Origin: Aeromonas rivipollensis
Lineage (GTDB): Bacteria; Pseudomonadota; Gammaproteobacteria; Enterobacterales; Aeromonadaceae
DNA: 64,000 nucleotides
NCBI RefSeq assembly: GCF_037811135.1
Contig: NZ_CP149130.1
Coordinates: 1,794,501 to 1,858,500, forward strand
Direction of reading: 5' to 3'
Below are positions 54,110-62,750 of this stretch, one piece after another. The position numbers were made by a program, and so were the translations under genes. Numbering within the stretch: the first letter of the stretch is position 1; each line of letters starts with the position of its first letter. Below the pieces are notes generated by a model. That model worked only from the letters and a program-made list of their open reading frames with translations, ran no database searches and was not told the origin of the DNA.

Positions 54110-55089
54110 GGCTCAGCATCGAGGTCTATGTCGATTTCATCTGCCCCTGGTGCCTCATCGGCAAACGCCAGCTGGTGCAGGCCCTGGCCCAACTGCGGGC
54201 AGAGCGGCCCGAGGTGCGGGTCGATGTGCACTGGCGCGGGGTGCAGCTGCTGCCCGCGCTGCCGGTGCAGGGGGAGGATTTTCACGACTTCTACCTGCGG
54301 CGCCTTGGCAGCGAACAGGCCATGGGCCTGCGTCAGGCCCAGGTGCGGCAGGCGGCGGCCAGCGTCGGCATTGCGCTGGACTTTGGCCATATCTCCCGCA
54401 TGCCGAATACGGCCGATGCCCACCGCCTGTGGCAGCGGGCCTGCCAGCTGGGATCGCCGGCGCAGCTGGACGAGTTGCTGGAGCGGCTGTTCGCCTGTCA
54501 CTTCCTGCACGGCGGGGATCTGGGGGATGGTGCTACCTTGCTGGGGCTGGCCGAGGCGGCGGGCTTTGGGTCCGCCGATCTGGTGAGCTGCCTGCAGGGG
54601 GACGGGACTCCCTTCCTCTGTGATCTGCCCGGGGCGGCCCAGCAGGGGGTGCCCAGCTTCGTGTTGGGGGAGGGCTTGACTCTCAGCGGGGCCCAGCCGG
54701 TGGCGAAGCTGCTGGCCAGCCTGCGCCAGGCGCTGGATGCGGCGGCCGGGGCGACGGCTGCGCGGATCTGGGTGCCAGCCGAGCGAGTGCCTGAACCGGG
54801 CAAACGTATCCTCATCGAGGCCCAGGGCAAGAGCCTGGTGCTGTTCAACGTCGATGGCCGCTTCCACGCCATCGACGACGGCTGCCCCCACCAGGGGGCC
54901 TCATTGTGCGGCGGTCGGCTGGAGGGGGAGGTGATCCAGTGCCTGGCCCATGGCCTGCGCTTCAACCTGACGACGGGGCTGCTGTTGAACTCGACCCAGC
55001 TCAGGGTCGGCCGCTACCCGGTCGAGCGGGAGGGAGAGGGGCTCTCCATCCTCATCCCATCCCGGGAGGTCAGCCCATGCTCACCCTGA
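54106..55089 (+). CDS. DsbA/FrnE-like thioredoxin-fold protein fused to a Rieske ferredoxin
   Basis: 327 aa, two domains. Residues 1-~215: cytoplasmic DsbA-family (FrnE/HCCA-isomerase-like) fold with CPWC at 13-16 and the cis-Pro loop GVPSFVLG. Residues ~222-320: Rieske-type [2Fe-2S] domain with Cys260-Pro-His262 and Cys279-x-x-His282, all four ligands present. There is no signal peptide or membrane segment. Overlaps the MFS gene by 4 nt and YeiH by 13 nt, so it is firmly in the operon. The combination suggests a redox/electron-transfer or isomerase role; I do not know a described protein with this architecture. Confidence 0.85.
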   Translation: MRLSIEVYVDFICPWCLIGKRQLVQALAQLRAERPEVRVDVHWRGVQLLPALPVQGEDFHDFYLRRLGSEQAMGLRQAQVRQAAASVGIALDFGHISRMPNTADAHRLWQRACQLGSPAQLDELLERLFACHFLHGGDLGDGATLLGLAEAAGFGSADLVSCLQGDGTPFLCDLPGAAQQGVPSFVLGEGLTLSGAQPVAKLLASLRQALDAAAGATAARIWVPAERVPEPGKRILIEAQGKSLVLFNVDGRFHAIDDGCPHQGASLCGGRLEGEVIQCLAHGLRFNLTTGLLLNSTQLRVGRYPVEREGEGLSILIPSREVSPCSP

Positions 55090-56096
55090 CCATGACGGAT
55101 CGCTATCAGCGGGTGCGAACCCTGGCCCCCGGCATGGCGGTCAGCATCACGGTGGCGGCCGCCGCCACCTTCCTCGCCGAACACTACGGCGCCCCCGTGC
55201 TGCTGTTCGCCCTGCTGCTCGGCATGGGGCTGAACTTCCTCAGCGCCGAGGGGACCTGCAAGGCGGGCATCGAATTCACCGCGCGCAGCGTGCTGCGGAT
55301 CGGGGTCGCCCTGCTCGGCATGCGCATCACCCTGGGACAGATCGCCGAGCTGGGCTGGATGCCGGTGCTGCTGGTGGTCACCCTGGTGGTGGTCACCATC
55401 GGGCTCTCGGTGGTAGCGGCCAGGCTGATAGGGTTCCAGCGGCTGTTCGGCATGCTGACCGGGGGGGCGACCGCCATCTGCGGCGCCTCCGCCGCCCTGG
55501 CCCTGGCCGCCTCCTTGCCCAATCACCCCCAGAAGGAGCGCGCCACCCTGTTCACCGTGATCGGGGTCTCGGTGCTCTCCACCCTGGCGATGATCCTCTA
55601 CCCCATGATCGCCCGCTTCTTCGAGCTGACGCCGGTGGAGGCGGGGGTCTTCCTCGGCGCCACCATTCACGACGTGGCCCAGGTGGTGGGCGCCGGCTAC
55701 AGCATGTCCACCGAGACAGGTGACGTGGCGACCGTGGTCAAGCTGATGCGGGTCGCCATGCTGCTGCCGGTGATCCTGGTGGCCGCCATGATCACCCGCA
55801 GGCAGGGGGCGGATCCCGCCTCTGGCAAGCGTCCGCCCCTGCTGCCCCTGTTTGCCGTCGGCTTCCTGGTGCTGGCCTGCATCAACAGCACAGGCTGGGT
55901 GCCCGTCCCGTTGCAGGAGGGGGTCAACGGCCTGTCACGCTGGTGCCTGGTGATCGCCATCGCCGCCATCGGCATGAAGACCCAGCTCAAGGAGCTGGCG
56001 GCGGTCGGCATCAAGCCCATCCTGCTGATGGTGGGGGAGACCGCCTTCCTGGTCGCCCTGGTGCTGACCCTGATGCATTGGGGCATCAAGCCTTAG
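55077..56096 (+). CDS. YeiH/UPF0324 family membrane protein (TauZ-like putative sulfate exporter)
   Basis: 339 aa, about ten membrane helices. Family marks: ALLLGMGLNFL, GVALLGMRITLGQI, GGATAICGASAA, GATIHDVAQVVGAGY and IAAIGMKTQL near the C-terminus. The family includes TauZ, proposed to export sulfite or sulfate in taurine degradation. Start: ATG 55077 has GGAGG at 8 nt; the longer ORF from 54906 belongs to another frame of the upstream gene. Overlaps the DsbA-Rieske gene by 13 nt. Confidence 0.87.
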   Translation: MLTLTMTDRYQRVRTLAPGMAVSITVAAAATFLAEHYGAPVLLFALLLGMGLNFLSAEGTCKAGIEFTARSVLRIGVALLGMRITLGQIAELGWMPVLLVVTLVVVTIGLSVVAARLIGFQRLFGMLTGGATAICGASAALALAASLPNHPQKERATLFTVIGVSVLSTLAMILYPMIARFFELTPVEAGVFLGATIHDVAQVVGAGYSMSTETGDVATVVKLMRVAMLLPVILVAAMITRRQGADPASGKRPPLLPLFAVGFLVLACINSTGWVPVPLQEGVNGLSRWCLVIAIAAIGMKTQLKELAAVGIKPILLMVGETAFLVALVLTLMHWGIKP

Positions 56097-56185
56097 GAAG
56101 GTCATGGATGCCGACTCAAAAAAACAGCCATAAAACGAACGCGCCCCTGTGGCCAACGGACTAGCCAGAGAGCAGAGAGGTAGTT

Positions 56186-56881
56186 ATGAACAAGGTTTAT
56201 CCCAGCGCCCAGGCCGCCCTGAGCGGCCTGGTGCAGGACGACATCACCATCGCCTCGGGGGGCTTCGGCCTGTGCGGCATCCCCGAGCAGCTCATCGAGG
56301 CGCTGAAGGACAGCGGCAAGGGCGGCTTCACCATCATCAGCAACAACTGCGGGGTGGATGACTTCGGGTTGGGGCCGCTGCTCCACAGCCGCCAGATAAA
56401 GAAGATGATCTCCTCCTACGTGGGGGGCAACAAGGAGTTCGAGCGCCAGTACCTCGCGGGGGAACTTGAGCTTGAGTTCACCCCCCAGGGGACGCTCGCC
56501 GAGAAGCTCAGAGCCGGCGGCGCCGGCATCCCGGCCTTCTTCACCCGCACCGGCTACGGCACGCTCATTGCTGAGGGCAAGGAGACCCGCCAGTTTGATG
56601 GCGAGTGGTATGTGATGGAACACGCCCTGACCGCCGACATCGCGCTGATCAAGGGGGCCAAGGCCGACAAGGCGGGCAACCTGATGTTCAACAAGACGGC
56701 GCGCAACTTCAACCCGCTCTGTGCCAAGGCGGGCCGGGTCTGCGTGGCCGAGGTGGAGGATATAGTCGAGGTGGGGGAGCTGGCCCCGGACGAGATCCAC
56801 CTGCCCGGCATCTATGTGCAGCGGCTGGTCTTGAACCCCAACCCCGAGAAACGCATCGAAGTGCGCACGGTGAGAAGCTGA
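56186..56881 (+). CDS. scoA: 3-oxoacid CoA-transferase subunit A
   Basis: 231 aa; alpha subunit of a SCOT-type CoA-transferase (succinyl-CoA + acetoacetate to succinate + acetoacetyl-CoA, or a related acid). [14 protein letters not shown] near residue 24, [12 protein letters not shown], and [16 protein letters not shown] in the middle. GAGAGG precedes ATG 56186. scoB is 104 bp downstream, an unusually wide gap that contains a decayed copy of the scoA 3' end. Confidence 0.92.
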   Translation: MNKVYPSAQAALSGLVQDDITIASGGFGLCGIPEQLIEALKDSGKGGFTIISNNCGVDDFGLGPLLHSRQIKKMISSYVGGNKEFERQYLAGELELEFTPQGTLAEKLRAGGAGIPAFFTRTGYGTLIAEGKETRQFDGEWYVMEHALTADIALIKGAKADKAGNLMFNKTARNFNPLCAKAGRVCVAEVEDIVEVGELAPDEIHLPGIYVQRLVLNPNPEKRIEVRTVRS

Positions 56882-56985
56882 TTGCGCAACGCTCATGCCC
56901 TGCAGGGATGTGCCGCCACAGGCGCTCTATCCACCTTATTTTGAAATGCGCATCGACCCGCGCACAGTGAGAAAGGACTTATCAC

Positions 56986-57615
56986 ATGGCCTGGACCCGT
57001 GAAGAGATGGCGCAGCGCGCCGCAAAGGAGCTGCAAGACGGCTTCTACGTCAACCTGGGGATCGGCCTGCCGACCCTGGTGGCCAACTACATCCCGGACG
57101 GCATGGAGGTGTGGCTGCAGAGCGAGAACGGCCTGCTCGGCATAGGCCCCTTCCCGAGCGAGGCCGAGCTGGATCCGGATCTTATCAACGCCGGCAAGCA
57201 GACCATCACCACACTGCCCGGCAGCAGCTTCTTCGACAGCGCCGAGAGCTTTGCCATGATCCGCGGCGGCCACATCAACCTGGCCCTGCTCGGGGCCATG
57301 CAGGTCTCCGAGCGTGGCGATCTCGCCAACTGGATGATACCGGGCAAGCTGGTCAAGGGGATGGGGGGAGCCATGGATCTGGTGGCCGGGGTCAAGCGGG
57401 TGGTGGTGCTGATGGAGCACTGCGCCAAGGGGGGCGAGCACAAGATACTGGAGTGGTGCTCCCTGCCGCTGACCGGGGTCGGGGTGGTGGATCGCATCAT
57501 CAGCGATCTCGCCGTGCTGGACGTGACCCCCGGCGGCCTTCGCCTAGTGGAGCTTGCCCCCGGCATCGAGTTCGAGGCGCTGCAAGCCGCCACCGGCTGC
57601 GCCATAGCGCGCTGA
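56986..57615 (+). CDS. scoB: 3-oxoacid CoA-transferase subunit B
   Basis: 209 aa; beta subunit carrying the catalytic glutamate, Glu47 in [10 protein letters not shown]. Other family marks: [13 protein letters not shown] and [19 protein letters not shown] precedes ATG 56986. Last gene of the first plus-strand unit; a terminator follows. With BKACE in the same unit, acetoacetate is the likely CoA acceptor; dehydrocarnitine-type acids are alternatives. Confidence 0.92.
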   Translation: MAWTREEMAQRAAKELQDGFYVNLGIGLPTLVANYIPDGMEVWLQSENGLLGIGPFPSEAELDPDLINAGKQTITTLPGSSFFDSAESFAMIRGGHINLALLGAMQVSERGDLANWMIPGKLVKGMGGAMDLVAGVKRVVVLMEHCAKGGEHKILEWCSLPLTGVGVVDRIISDLAVLDVTPGGLRLVELAPGIEFEALQAATGCAIAR

Positions 57616-57629
57616 CGCTTAGCCATCCA

Positions 57630-57664
57630 CGGGGAGGGCGCTCACTTACTCCCCGCTATTTTTT
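57630..57664 (+). terminator. Terminator after scoB
   Basis: Stem CGGGGAG / CTCCCCG with a 12-nt loop, then CTATTTTTT. Separates the two halves of the cluster. Confidence 0.8.
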
Positions 57665-58122
57665 CTCGCCATCTACGTCTCTTGCCCCTTGGCTATCCTG
57701 CACCGACCCGTCGCCTCCCGCTTGTCTCCATCTCCTGTTTCCTTCGCGCCTTGTCTGTCGCCCGGATCACTGTTCTCAGCTGAACAAGGGCTGTATGGGG
57801 CCGGTCGTCGACGAGCGAATCCCGCGCCAGCCGCGGGATGCATCCCCTGTCATCAAATGAAAAGTGGCTGACGTTCAATGGCAAGCGCCGCCCTGGAACT
57901 AGGCCTTACAGTCGGCACACAAGAGAGAAAGACCGTCTCATCATAGTGAGCGACACCCCGGGGCCGATGCAAAAACAGAGCTGCATCCTCGAGAGCCAAA
58001 CAAGGCGGTGCGCCATGAGGAAGGTCATCTCCCCTTGCATGAAGAAAAAGCCAACGGAAACGGCGATTAAACACAGAACAACAAATAACAAATAACAGAT
58101 GACGATACTCGGAGAGACTGTA
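57665..58122 (+). promoter_or_regulatory. Upstream region of the DUF1302 operon
   Basis: About 460 bp without a supported gene. It holds the candidate operator at 57849-57890. The last ~80 bp are A-rich (AACAAATAACAAATAACAG) and form the mRNA leader. GGAGAG at 58111 serves ATG 58123. Confidence 0.55.
57849..57890 (+). promoter_or_regulatory. Candidate operator upstream of the DUF1302 operon
   Basis: GTCATCAAATGAAAAGTGGC begins at 57849; with the next two bases (TG) it matches 20 of 22 positions of 49451-49472. A weaker second half-site (ATGGCAAGCGCCG, from 57878) follows with the same 21-bp period. 232 bp before the start codon. Confidence 0.55.
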
Positions 58123-60036
58123 ATGGATTACAAGCACACGAGTCATGGTTGCGGTGCCCTGCGCCTCAGCCTGCTGGCGACGGCCATCGCGGCCGTTCTC
58201 CTGCCAACCGTTCAGGCGGTCGAGATCGACACGGACAGTGAAGACTGGTCCGTGCGTTTCGACAACACCGGCAAGTTCAACTACGGCGTGCGCACCGAGA
58301 GCGCGGACTCCCGCATGCTCGCCACCCCGAACAACAACGACGGTGACTACAACTTCAAAGATTCCGGCGACACCGTCACCACCCGCTTCGATCTCTTGAC
58401 CGAGCTGGACGTGGTGAACAAGGGCAATACCGGTTTTCGCATCAGTGCGGCGAGCTGGTATGACTATGCCTATGAGGATGTCGGTTCGGATGAGAACCCC
58501 TTTATCAATGGCAACAGCGCGACGTCCGGCATCATTGGACAGCCGCCCGTAGCGGGCAACCGTCACCTGAGCCCCTATGCCGATCGCTACTACCATGGCC
58601 CCTCCGGCGAGCTGCTCGATGCCTTCGTGTTCCACAACATGGAGTTGGGCGACGAATCCCTGCTCGGGGTCAAGATAGGCCAGCACAACATCTTCTGGGG
58701 GGAAACCCTGCTGAGCCCGGTGCACGCCCTCAGCTATGGCCAGTCCGGCCTGGATCTCGCCAAACTTGCGGCATCCCCGGGGACGGAGGCGAAAGAGCTG
58801 TTCGTGCCCCGCAACCAGATCTCCGCCTCCTTCACCCTGAACCCGGAGTGGACCTTCGCCGCCCAGTACTTCCTCGACTGGAACGCCGCCCGGCTGCCGG
58901 AAGCCGGCACCTACTACGGCAGCTCCGATCTGGTGGGCTTCGGGGCCCAGTCCTTCCTGTTGGGTCACACCGGTGGCCCCGGCCTGGCCGGGCCAAATGG
59001 TACCCTGACCAATATCCGCCGCGGCGAAGACATAGAGCCGGGCAAGCACGGTGACTGGGGCGTCATGACCAAGTGGTCCCCCGAGGCGCTGGATGCCACC
59101 CTGGGTGCCTTCTACCGCCGCACCGCCGACATCCTGCCCCAGGCGGTACTGGATGCACGTGGCATGACGATCAGAGGCGCCGCGCCGTTGCCGGCCGGGG
59201 CGATCCCCAACCTGCGCAACTCCATCGCGACCACCAGCTACTCCCTGGCCTATGGCGAAGACATCGATATCTTCGGCCTCAGCCTTTCCAAGGACGTGGC
59301 CGGGGTGAGCGTCGGCAGCGATCTGAACTATCGCCACAAGATGCCGCTTGCCAGCATCCCGGCACTGCGCAGCGCCTCGGGACCGGGCGGGTTGGCCAAC
59401 GGCTTCGGCGCCCTGCCTCCCCGTCACGCCGGGACCGGGGTGATCACCGATGACACCGATGGCTACAGCGCCACCGGCGAGACCCTGCACTGGACCCTCA
59501 ACGGCCTGATGACCTTCGCGGACACGGCGCTGTTCGATGGCGCCGCCCTGCTGGGGGAGCTCTACTACAGCAACCTGCTGAGCCTGGATGACCATAACAA
59601 GGCGCTCTACAAGGGCGAGGAGAGCTATCAGGGCATCGACAAGCCCACCCGGGATAACTGGGGGCTGGCGGTCAACTTCACCCCGACCTGGTATCAGGTG
59701 TTTCCGGGCGTCGACATGAGCATGCCGCTCTCGGTCAACTGGGGGCTGAGTGGTATCTCTCCGGTGCAGGCCGGCGGTGCGAAAGACACCGGCAACTACG
59801 CGGTGGGGCTCGGTGCCACCCTCTACAACCAGTATTTCGTCGATCTGAAGTACGTGGACTCCTTCGGCAAGTCTGCCGACTGTAATGACGGCGCCACCGA
59901 TGGCTCCACCCCCAACGCCCTGGATGCGACCCAGCGCAACACCTGTTATGCCGGTGGTTACTCCTCCTTCTCCGGTGGCGGCGCCACCACGGAAGACAGG
60001 GGTGCCGTCTACCTGACCCTGAAGACCACTTATTGA
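58123..60036 (+). CDS. DUF1302 family outer-membrane beta-barrel protein
   Basis: 637 aa. Signal peptide at residues ~1-33 (hydrophobic LSLLATAIAAVLLP, cleavage after VQA). The mature part is rich in alternating strands (DWSVRFDNTGKFNYG, NKGNTGFRISAASWYDY) and ends VYLTLKTTY, an outer-membrane barrel C-terminus with a terminal aromatic residue. DUF1302 proteins occur beside DUF1329 and RND genes in clusters for hydrophobic substrates; function unproven. ATG 58123 has GGAGAG at ~8 nt. Its stop lies 26 nt before the DUF1329 start. Confidence 0.88.
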   Translation: MDYKHTSHGCGALRLSLLATAIAAVLLPTVQAVEIDTDSEDWSVRFDNTGKFNYGVRTESADSRMLATPNNNDGDYNFKDSGDTVTTRFDLLTELDVVNKGNTGFRISAASWYDYAYEDVGSDENPFINGNSATSGIIGQPPVAGNRHLSPYADRYYHGPSGELLDAFVFHNMELGDESLLGVKIGQHNIFWGETLLSPVHALSYGQSGLDLAKLAASPGTEAKELFVPRNQISASFTLNPEWTFAAQYFLDWNAARLPEAGTYYGSSDLVGFGAQSFLLGHTGGPGLAGPNGTLTNIRRGEDIEPGKHGDWGVMTKWSPEALDATLGAFYRRTADILPQAVLDARGMTIRGAAPLPAGAIPNLRNSIATTSYSLAYGEDIDIFGLSLSKDVAGVSVGSDLNYRHKMPLASIPALRSASGPGGLANGFGALPPRHAGTGVITDDTDGYSATGETLHWTLNGLMTFADTALFDGAALLGELYYSNLLSLDDHNKALYKGEESYQGIDKPTRDNWGLAVNFTPTWYQVFPGVDMSMPLSVNWGLSGISPVQAGGAKDTGNYAVGLGATLYNQYFVDLKYVDSFGKSADCNDGATDGSTPNALDATQRNTCYAGGYSSFSGGGATTEDRGAVYLTLKTTY

Positions 60037-60062
60037 GTCAAGCGACCGAGTCGGAGAACAAG

Positions 60063-61424
60063 ATGATGAAACATAAACAGACCCTGCTGGCCCTGTCCCT
60101 CGCCCTGGCCTTCACCAGCCAAGCCCAGGCGGCCGTCTCCAGCAGCGAAGCACAACAGCTTGGCACCAGCCTGACCCAGGTCGGCGCCGATGCCGCGGCC
60201 AACGCCGACGGCTCCATTCCTGCCTATGCCGGCGGCCTGACCACGCCACCGGCCGGCTTCAAGGCAGGGGACAGCATGCGCCCGGATCCCTATGCGGGGG
60301 ACAAGCCGCTGCTGGTGATCGACGGCAAGAACGCATCGCAGTACAAGGGCGAACTGACCGCCACCACCGCCGAGTTGCTGAGCCGTTTCCCGGAGTTCAG
60401 AGTCGATGTCTATCCGACTCACCGCAGCGTGGCCTTGCCCAAGGCGGTGCTGGACAACACCAAACAGAACGCCCTGAACGCCAAGACCCTGGCGGGGGGC
60501 ATGGCGGTGGATCAGGTGCTGCCGGGCATTCCTTTCCCGATCCCCAAGACAGGGGCCGAGGCGATGTGGAACTTCCTGCTGCGCTACCAGGGGGTGAACA
60601 TCGCCACCAAATATGACTCCTGGAACGTGGACGCCGCCGGCACGGCGGCGCTCTCCACCACGGGGCAGGCGTTCATCAACTACGCCATCTACGAGGACAT
60701 GGCCAAGCCCATCTCGGCCAAGGACACCTACTACCAGATGAAGCTGTACTACACCGGGCCCGCCCGTCGTGCCGGTGAAGCCATCATGCTGCGCGATGCC
60801 GCCAACCCCCTTGAGCAACCGCGCAAGGCCTGGCAGTACCTGCCGGGGCAGCGCCGGGTCAAGCTGGCACCGAACCTGGCCTATGACACCCCGAACCCGG
60901 GTACCTCGGGCGCCGGCACCTATGACGACGTCTTCGTCTTCAACGGTGCGCTGGACCGCTTCGATTGGAAGCTGGTGGGCAAGCAGGAGATGATAGTTCC
61001 CTACAACACCTACAAGCTGACCTATGAGCCGGATGCCAAGGCGCTGACCACCCCGAACTTCCTGTCGCCGGATCACGTGCGCTGGGAGAAACACCGGGTC
61101 TGGGTGGTGGAGGGCAACCTCAAGGCCGGCGAGCGCCACATCTATGCCAAGCGTCGCTTCTACCTGGACGAAGACAGCTGGGTGGCCCTGGCCTCCGATC
61201 AGTACGACGCCCGTGGTCAGCTCTATCGCGGCTCCTTCGCCTTCCTGAGCCAGAGCTACGACAAGCAGACCCCGGATGCCACCCCCTTCATGATCTATGA
61301 CCTGGTGGCGGGGACCTACAACATCAACGGTGTGGTGGGCCCCTACGGCGGCATCAAGTACGGCGCCTCCCTGTCCAAGGCGAAGTGGTCGCCGGAGTCC
61401 CTGGCTGGCGCCGGGATCCGCTAA
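60063..61424 (+). CDS. DUF1329 family periplasmic protein
   Basis: 453 aa with a Sec signal (MMKHKQTLLALSLALAFTSQ, cleavage after AQA). Typical DUF1329 stretches: LTQVGADAAANADGSIPAY near the mature N-terminus and VWVVEGNLKAGERHIYAKR in the C-terminal half. The fold of this family resembles lipoprotein-binding LolA/LolB, suggesting it ferries a lipophilic ligand; role unproven. GGAG before ATG 60063 (ATG 60066 possible). Second gene of the DUF1302 operon. Confidence 0.88.
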   Translation: MMKHKQTLLALSLALAFTSQAQAAVSSSEAQQLGTSLTQVGADAAANADGSIPAYAGGLTTPPAGFKAGDSMRPDPYAGDKPLLVIDGKNASQYKGELTATTAELLSRFPEFRVDVYPTHRSVALPKAVLDNTKQNALNAKTLAGGMAVDQVLPGIPFPIPKTGAEAMWNFLLRYQGVNIATKYDSWNVDAAGTAALSTTGQAFINYAIYEDMAKPISAKDTYYQMKLYYTGPARRAGEAIMLRDAANPLEQPRKAWQYLPGQRRVKLAPNLAYDTPNPGTSGAGTYDDVFVFNGALDRFDWKLVGKQEMIVPYNTYKLTYEPDAKALTTPNFLSPDHVRWEKHRVWVVEGNLKAGERHIYAKRRFYLDEDSWVALASDQYDARGQLYRGSFAFLSQSYDKQTPDATPFMIYDLVAGTYNINGVVGPYGGIKYGASLSKAKWSPESLAGAGIR

Positions 61425-61450
61425 GCGGTAACAAGCCGTGCTGATCCCCA

Positions 61451-61530
61451 CTGACCCCCTCCCGGCCTCCCCCTTCAAAAGGGAGTAGGTGAATCGCACC
61501 CTCCCCTTGCCAAGGGGAGGGCTGGGGTGG
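61451..61530. repeat. GC-rich palindromic intergenic element (copy 2)
   Basis: Between the DUF1329 and YCF48-like genes. Contains CTCCCCTTG-CC-AAGGGGAG and CCCCCTTCAAAAGGGAG hairpins. Same family as the element at 44339-44440. Confidence 0.7.
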
Positions 61531-61574
61531 GGTGATTGTGGCCATCCGATGGGTTTCGAAGACAAGGACGTGGT

Positions 61575-62690
61575 ATGGGTTCATTCAACAAGTTGGCGCC
61601 CTGGCTGTGCTGCGCCCTGCTGCTGCCGGGTCTCGCGCAAGGGGCAGAGGCGATGGCAGGGCAGAGCGGGGAGACGCTGGCCACGCAAGGGGCCGAATAC
61701 AGAGACGTGCTGGACTTGCCGGCCAAACCGAGCGCGCTGGCCCAGCGCAGCCCCCTGCTGGATCTGGCCCGTGCCGGCAGCCGGCTGGTGGCGGTAGGGC
61801 AGCGGGGTCACATCCTCTACTCGGACGACGAGGGAAGGCGCTGGCAGCAGGCCAGGGTGCCGGTGAGCTCGGATCTCACTGCCGTCACCTTCCCCACTTC
61901 CGAGCAGGGCTGGGCCGTGGGGGGGGATGGGGTGGTGCTGCACAGCCAGGACGGTGGCGCCAGCTGGCAAAAACAGCTGGATGGCAGCCAGATAGGGGAT
62001 CTGGTCCTGCGCCATTACTCGGCCTTGGCCAAGGCCGAGCCGGACAACGAACAGTGGGCCGCCCTGGTGGAAGAGGGCCAGCGCCTGGTGGAGGAGGGGG
62101 CCGACAAACCCCTGCTCGACGTCTGGTTTGAGGACGACAAAGTCGGCTACGTGGTCGGGGTCTTCAACCTGATACTGCGCACCCAGGATGGCGGCCTGCA
62201 CTGGACGCCCATGCAGGATCGCACCGACAACCCGGATGGGCTCCATCTCAATGCCATCGCCCGGGCCGGTGACGCCCTCTATCTGGTGGGCGAGCAGGGC
62301 CTGCTGCGCAAATGGGAGCCGCAGACGCAGCGCTTCGTCTCACTGCCCAGCCCCTATGACGGCAGCTTTTTCGGCCTTATCGGCCGCCCGGATGAGGTGA
62401 TCGTCTATGGCCTGCGGGGCCATGTCTATCGCAGCACGGATGGAGGCGAAAACTGGACCCGGCTCGTGAGCCCGCTGCCCATCAGCATCAGCGCCGCTAT
62501 GCAGGGGGCCGATGGCCAGTTCCGCCTGTTTACCCAGGCCGGCCATATGCTGCTGCAACGGGGCAACGAGCCGCTGACCCTGGCACCCCTGGCCGAGCCA
62601 TCGCCGGTGGCGGGCGCCGCCCTGACCGCCGATGGCACCCTGGCGCTGGTGGGCAGCCGCGGGGTGCGCACCCTGACGGTGGTCAAATAA
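61575..62690 (+). CDS. YCF48-related beta-propeller exported protein
   Basis: 371 aa with a signal peptide (residues ~1-24, cleavage after AQG). Repeated BNR/Asp-box propeller units: LYSDDEGRRWQQ, LHSQDGGASWQK, LRTQDGGLHWTP and YRSTDGGENWTR. Resembles YCF48/Hcf136-type assembly factors and glycosyl-hydrolase-like propellers; no catalytic role is evident. AAGGA 7 nt before ATG 61575. Located between DUF1329 and the RND gene, a linkage seen in several proteobacteria. Confidence 0.86.
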   Translation: MGSFNKLAPWLCCALLLPGLAQGAEAMAGQSGETLATQGAEYRDVLDLPAKPSALAQRSPLLDLARAGSRLVAVGQRGHILYSDDEGRRWQQARVPVSSDLTAVTFPTSEQGWAVGGDGVVLHSQDGGASWQKQLDGSQIGDLVLRHYSALAKAEPDNEQWAALVEEGQRLVEEGADKPLLDVWFEDDKVGYVVGVFNLILRTQDGGLHWTPMQDRTDNPDGLHLNAIARAGDALYLVGEQGLLRKWEPQTQRFVSLPSPYDGSFFGLIGRPDEVIVYGLRGHVYRSTDGGENWTRLVSPLPISISAAMQGADGQFRLFTQAGHMLLQRGNEPLTLAPLAEPSPVAGAALTADGTLALVGSRGVRTLTVVK

Positions 62691-62750
62691 GGTTTGTCAA
62701 AGCAGGCCGTCACCGGATGACGGCCCAATAACGATAACGAGGATCCAGAC

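Noticed and set aside
62705-62725. GGCCGTCA / TGACGGCC hairpin before the RND gene considered as a terminator
   Set aside because: No T-run, and the flanking genes form a plausible operon; more likely an mRNA structure or chance.
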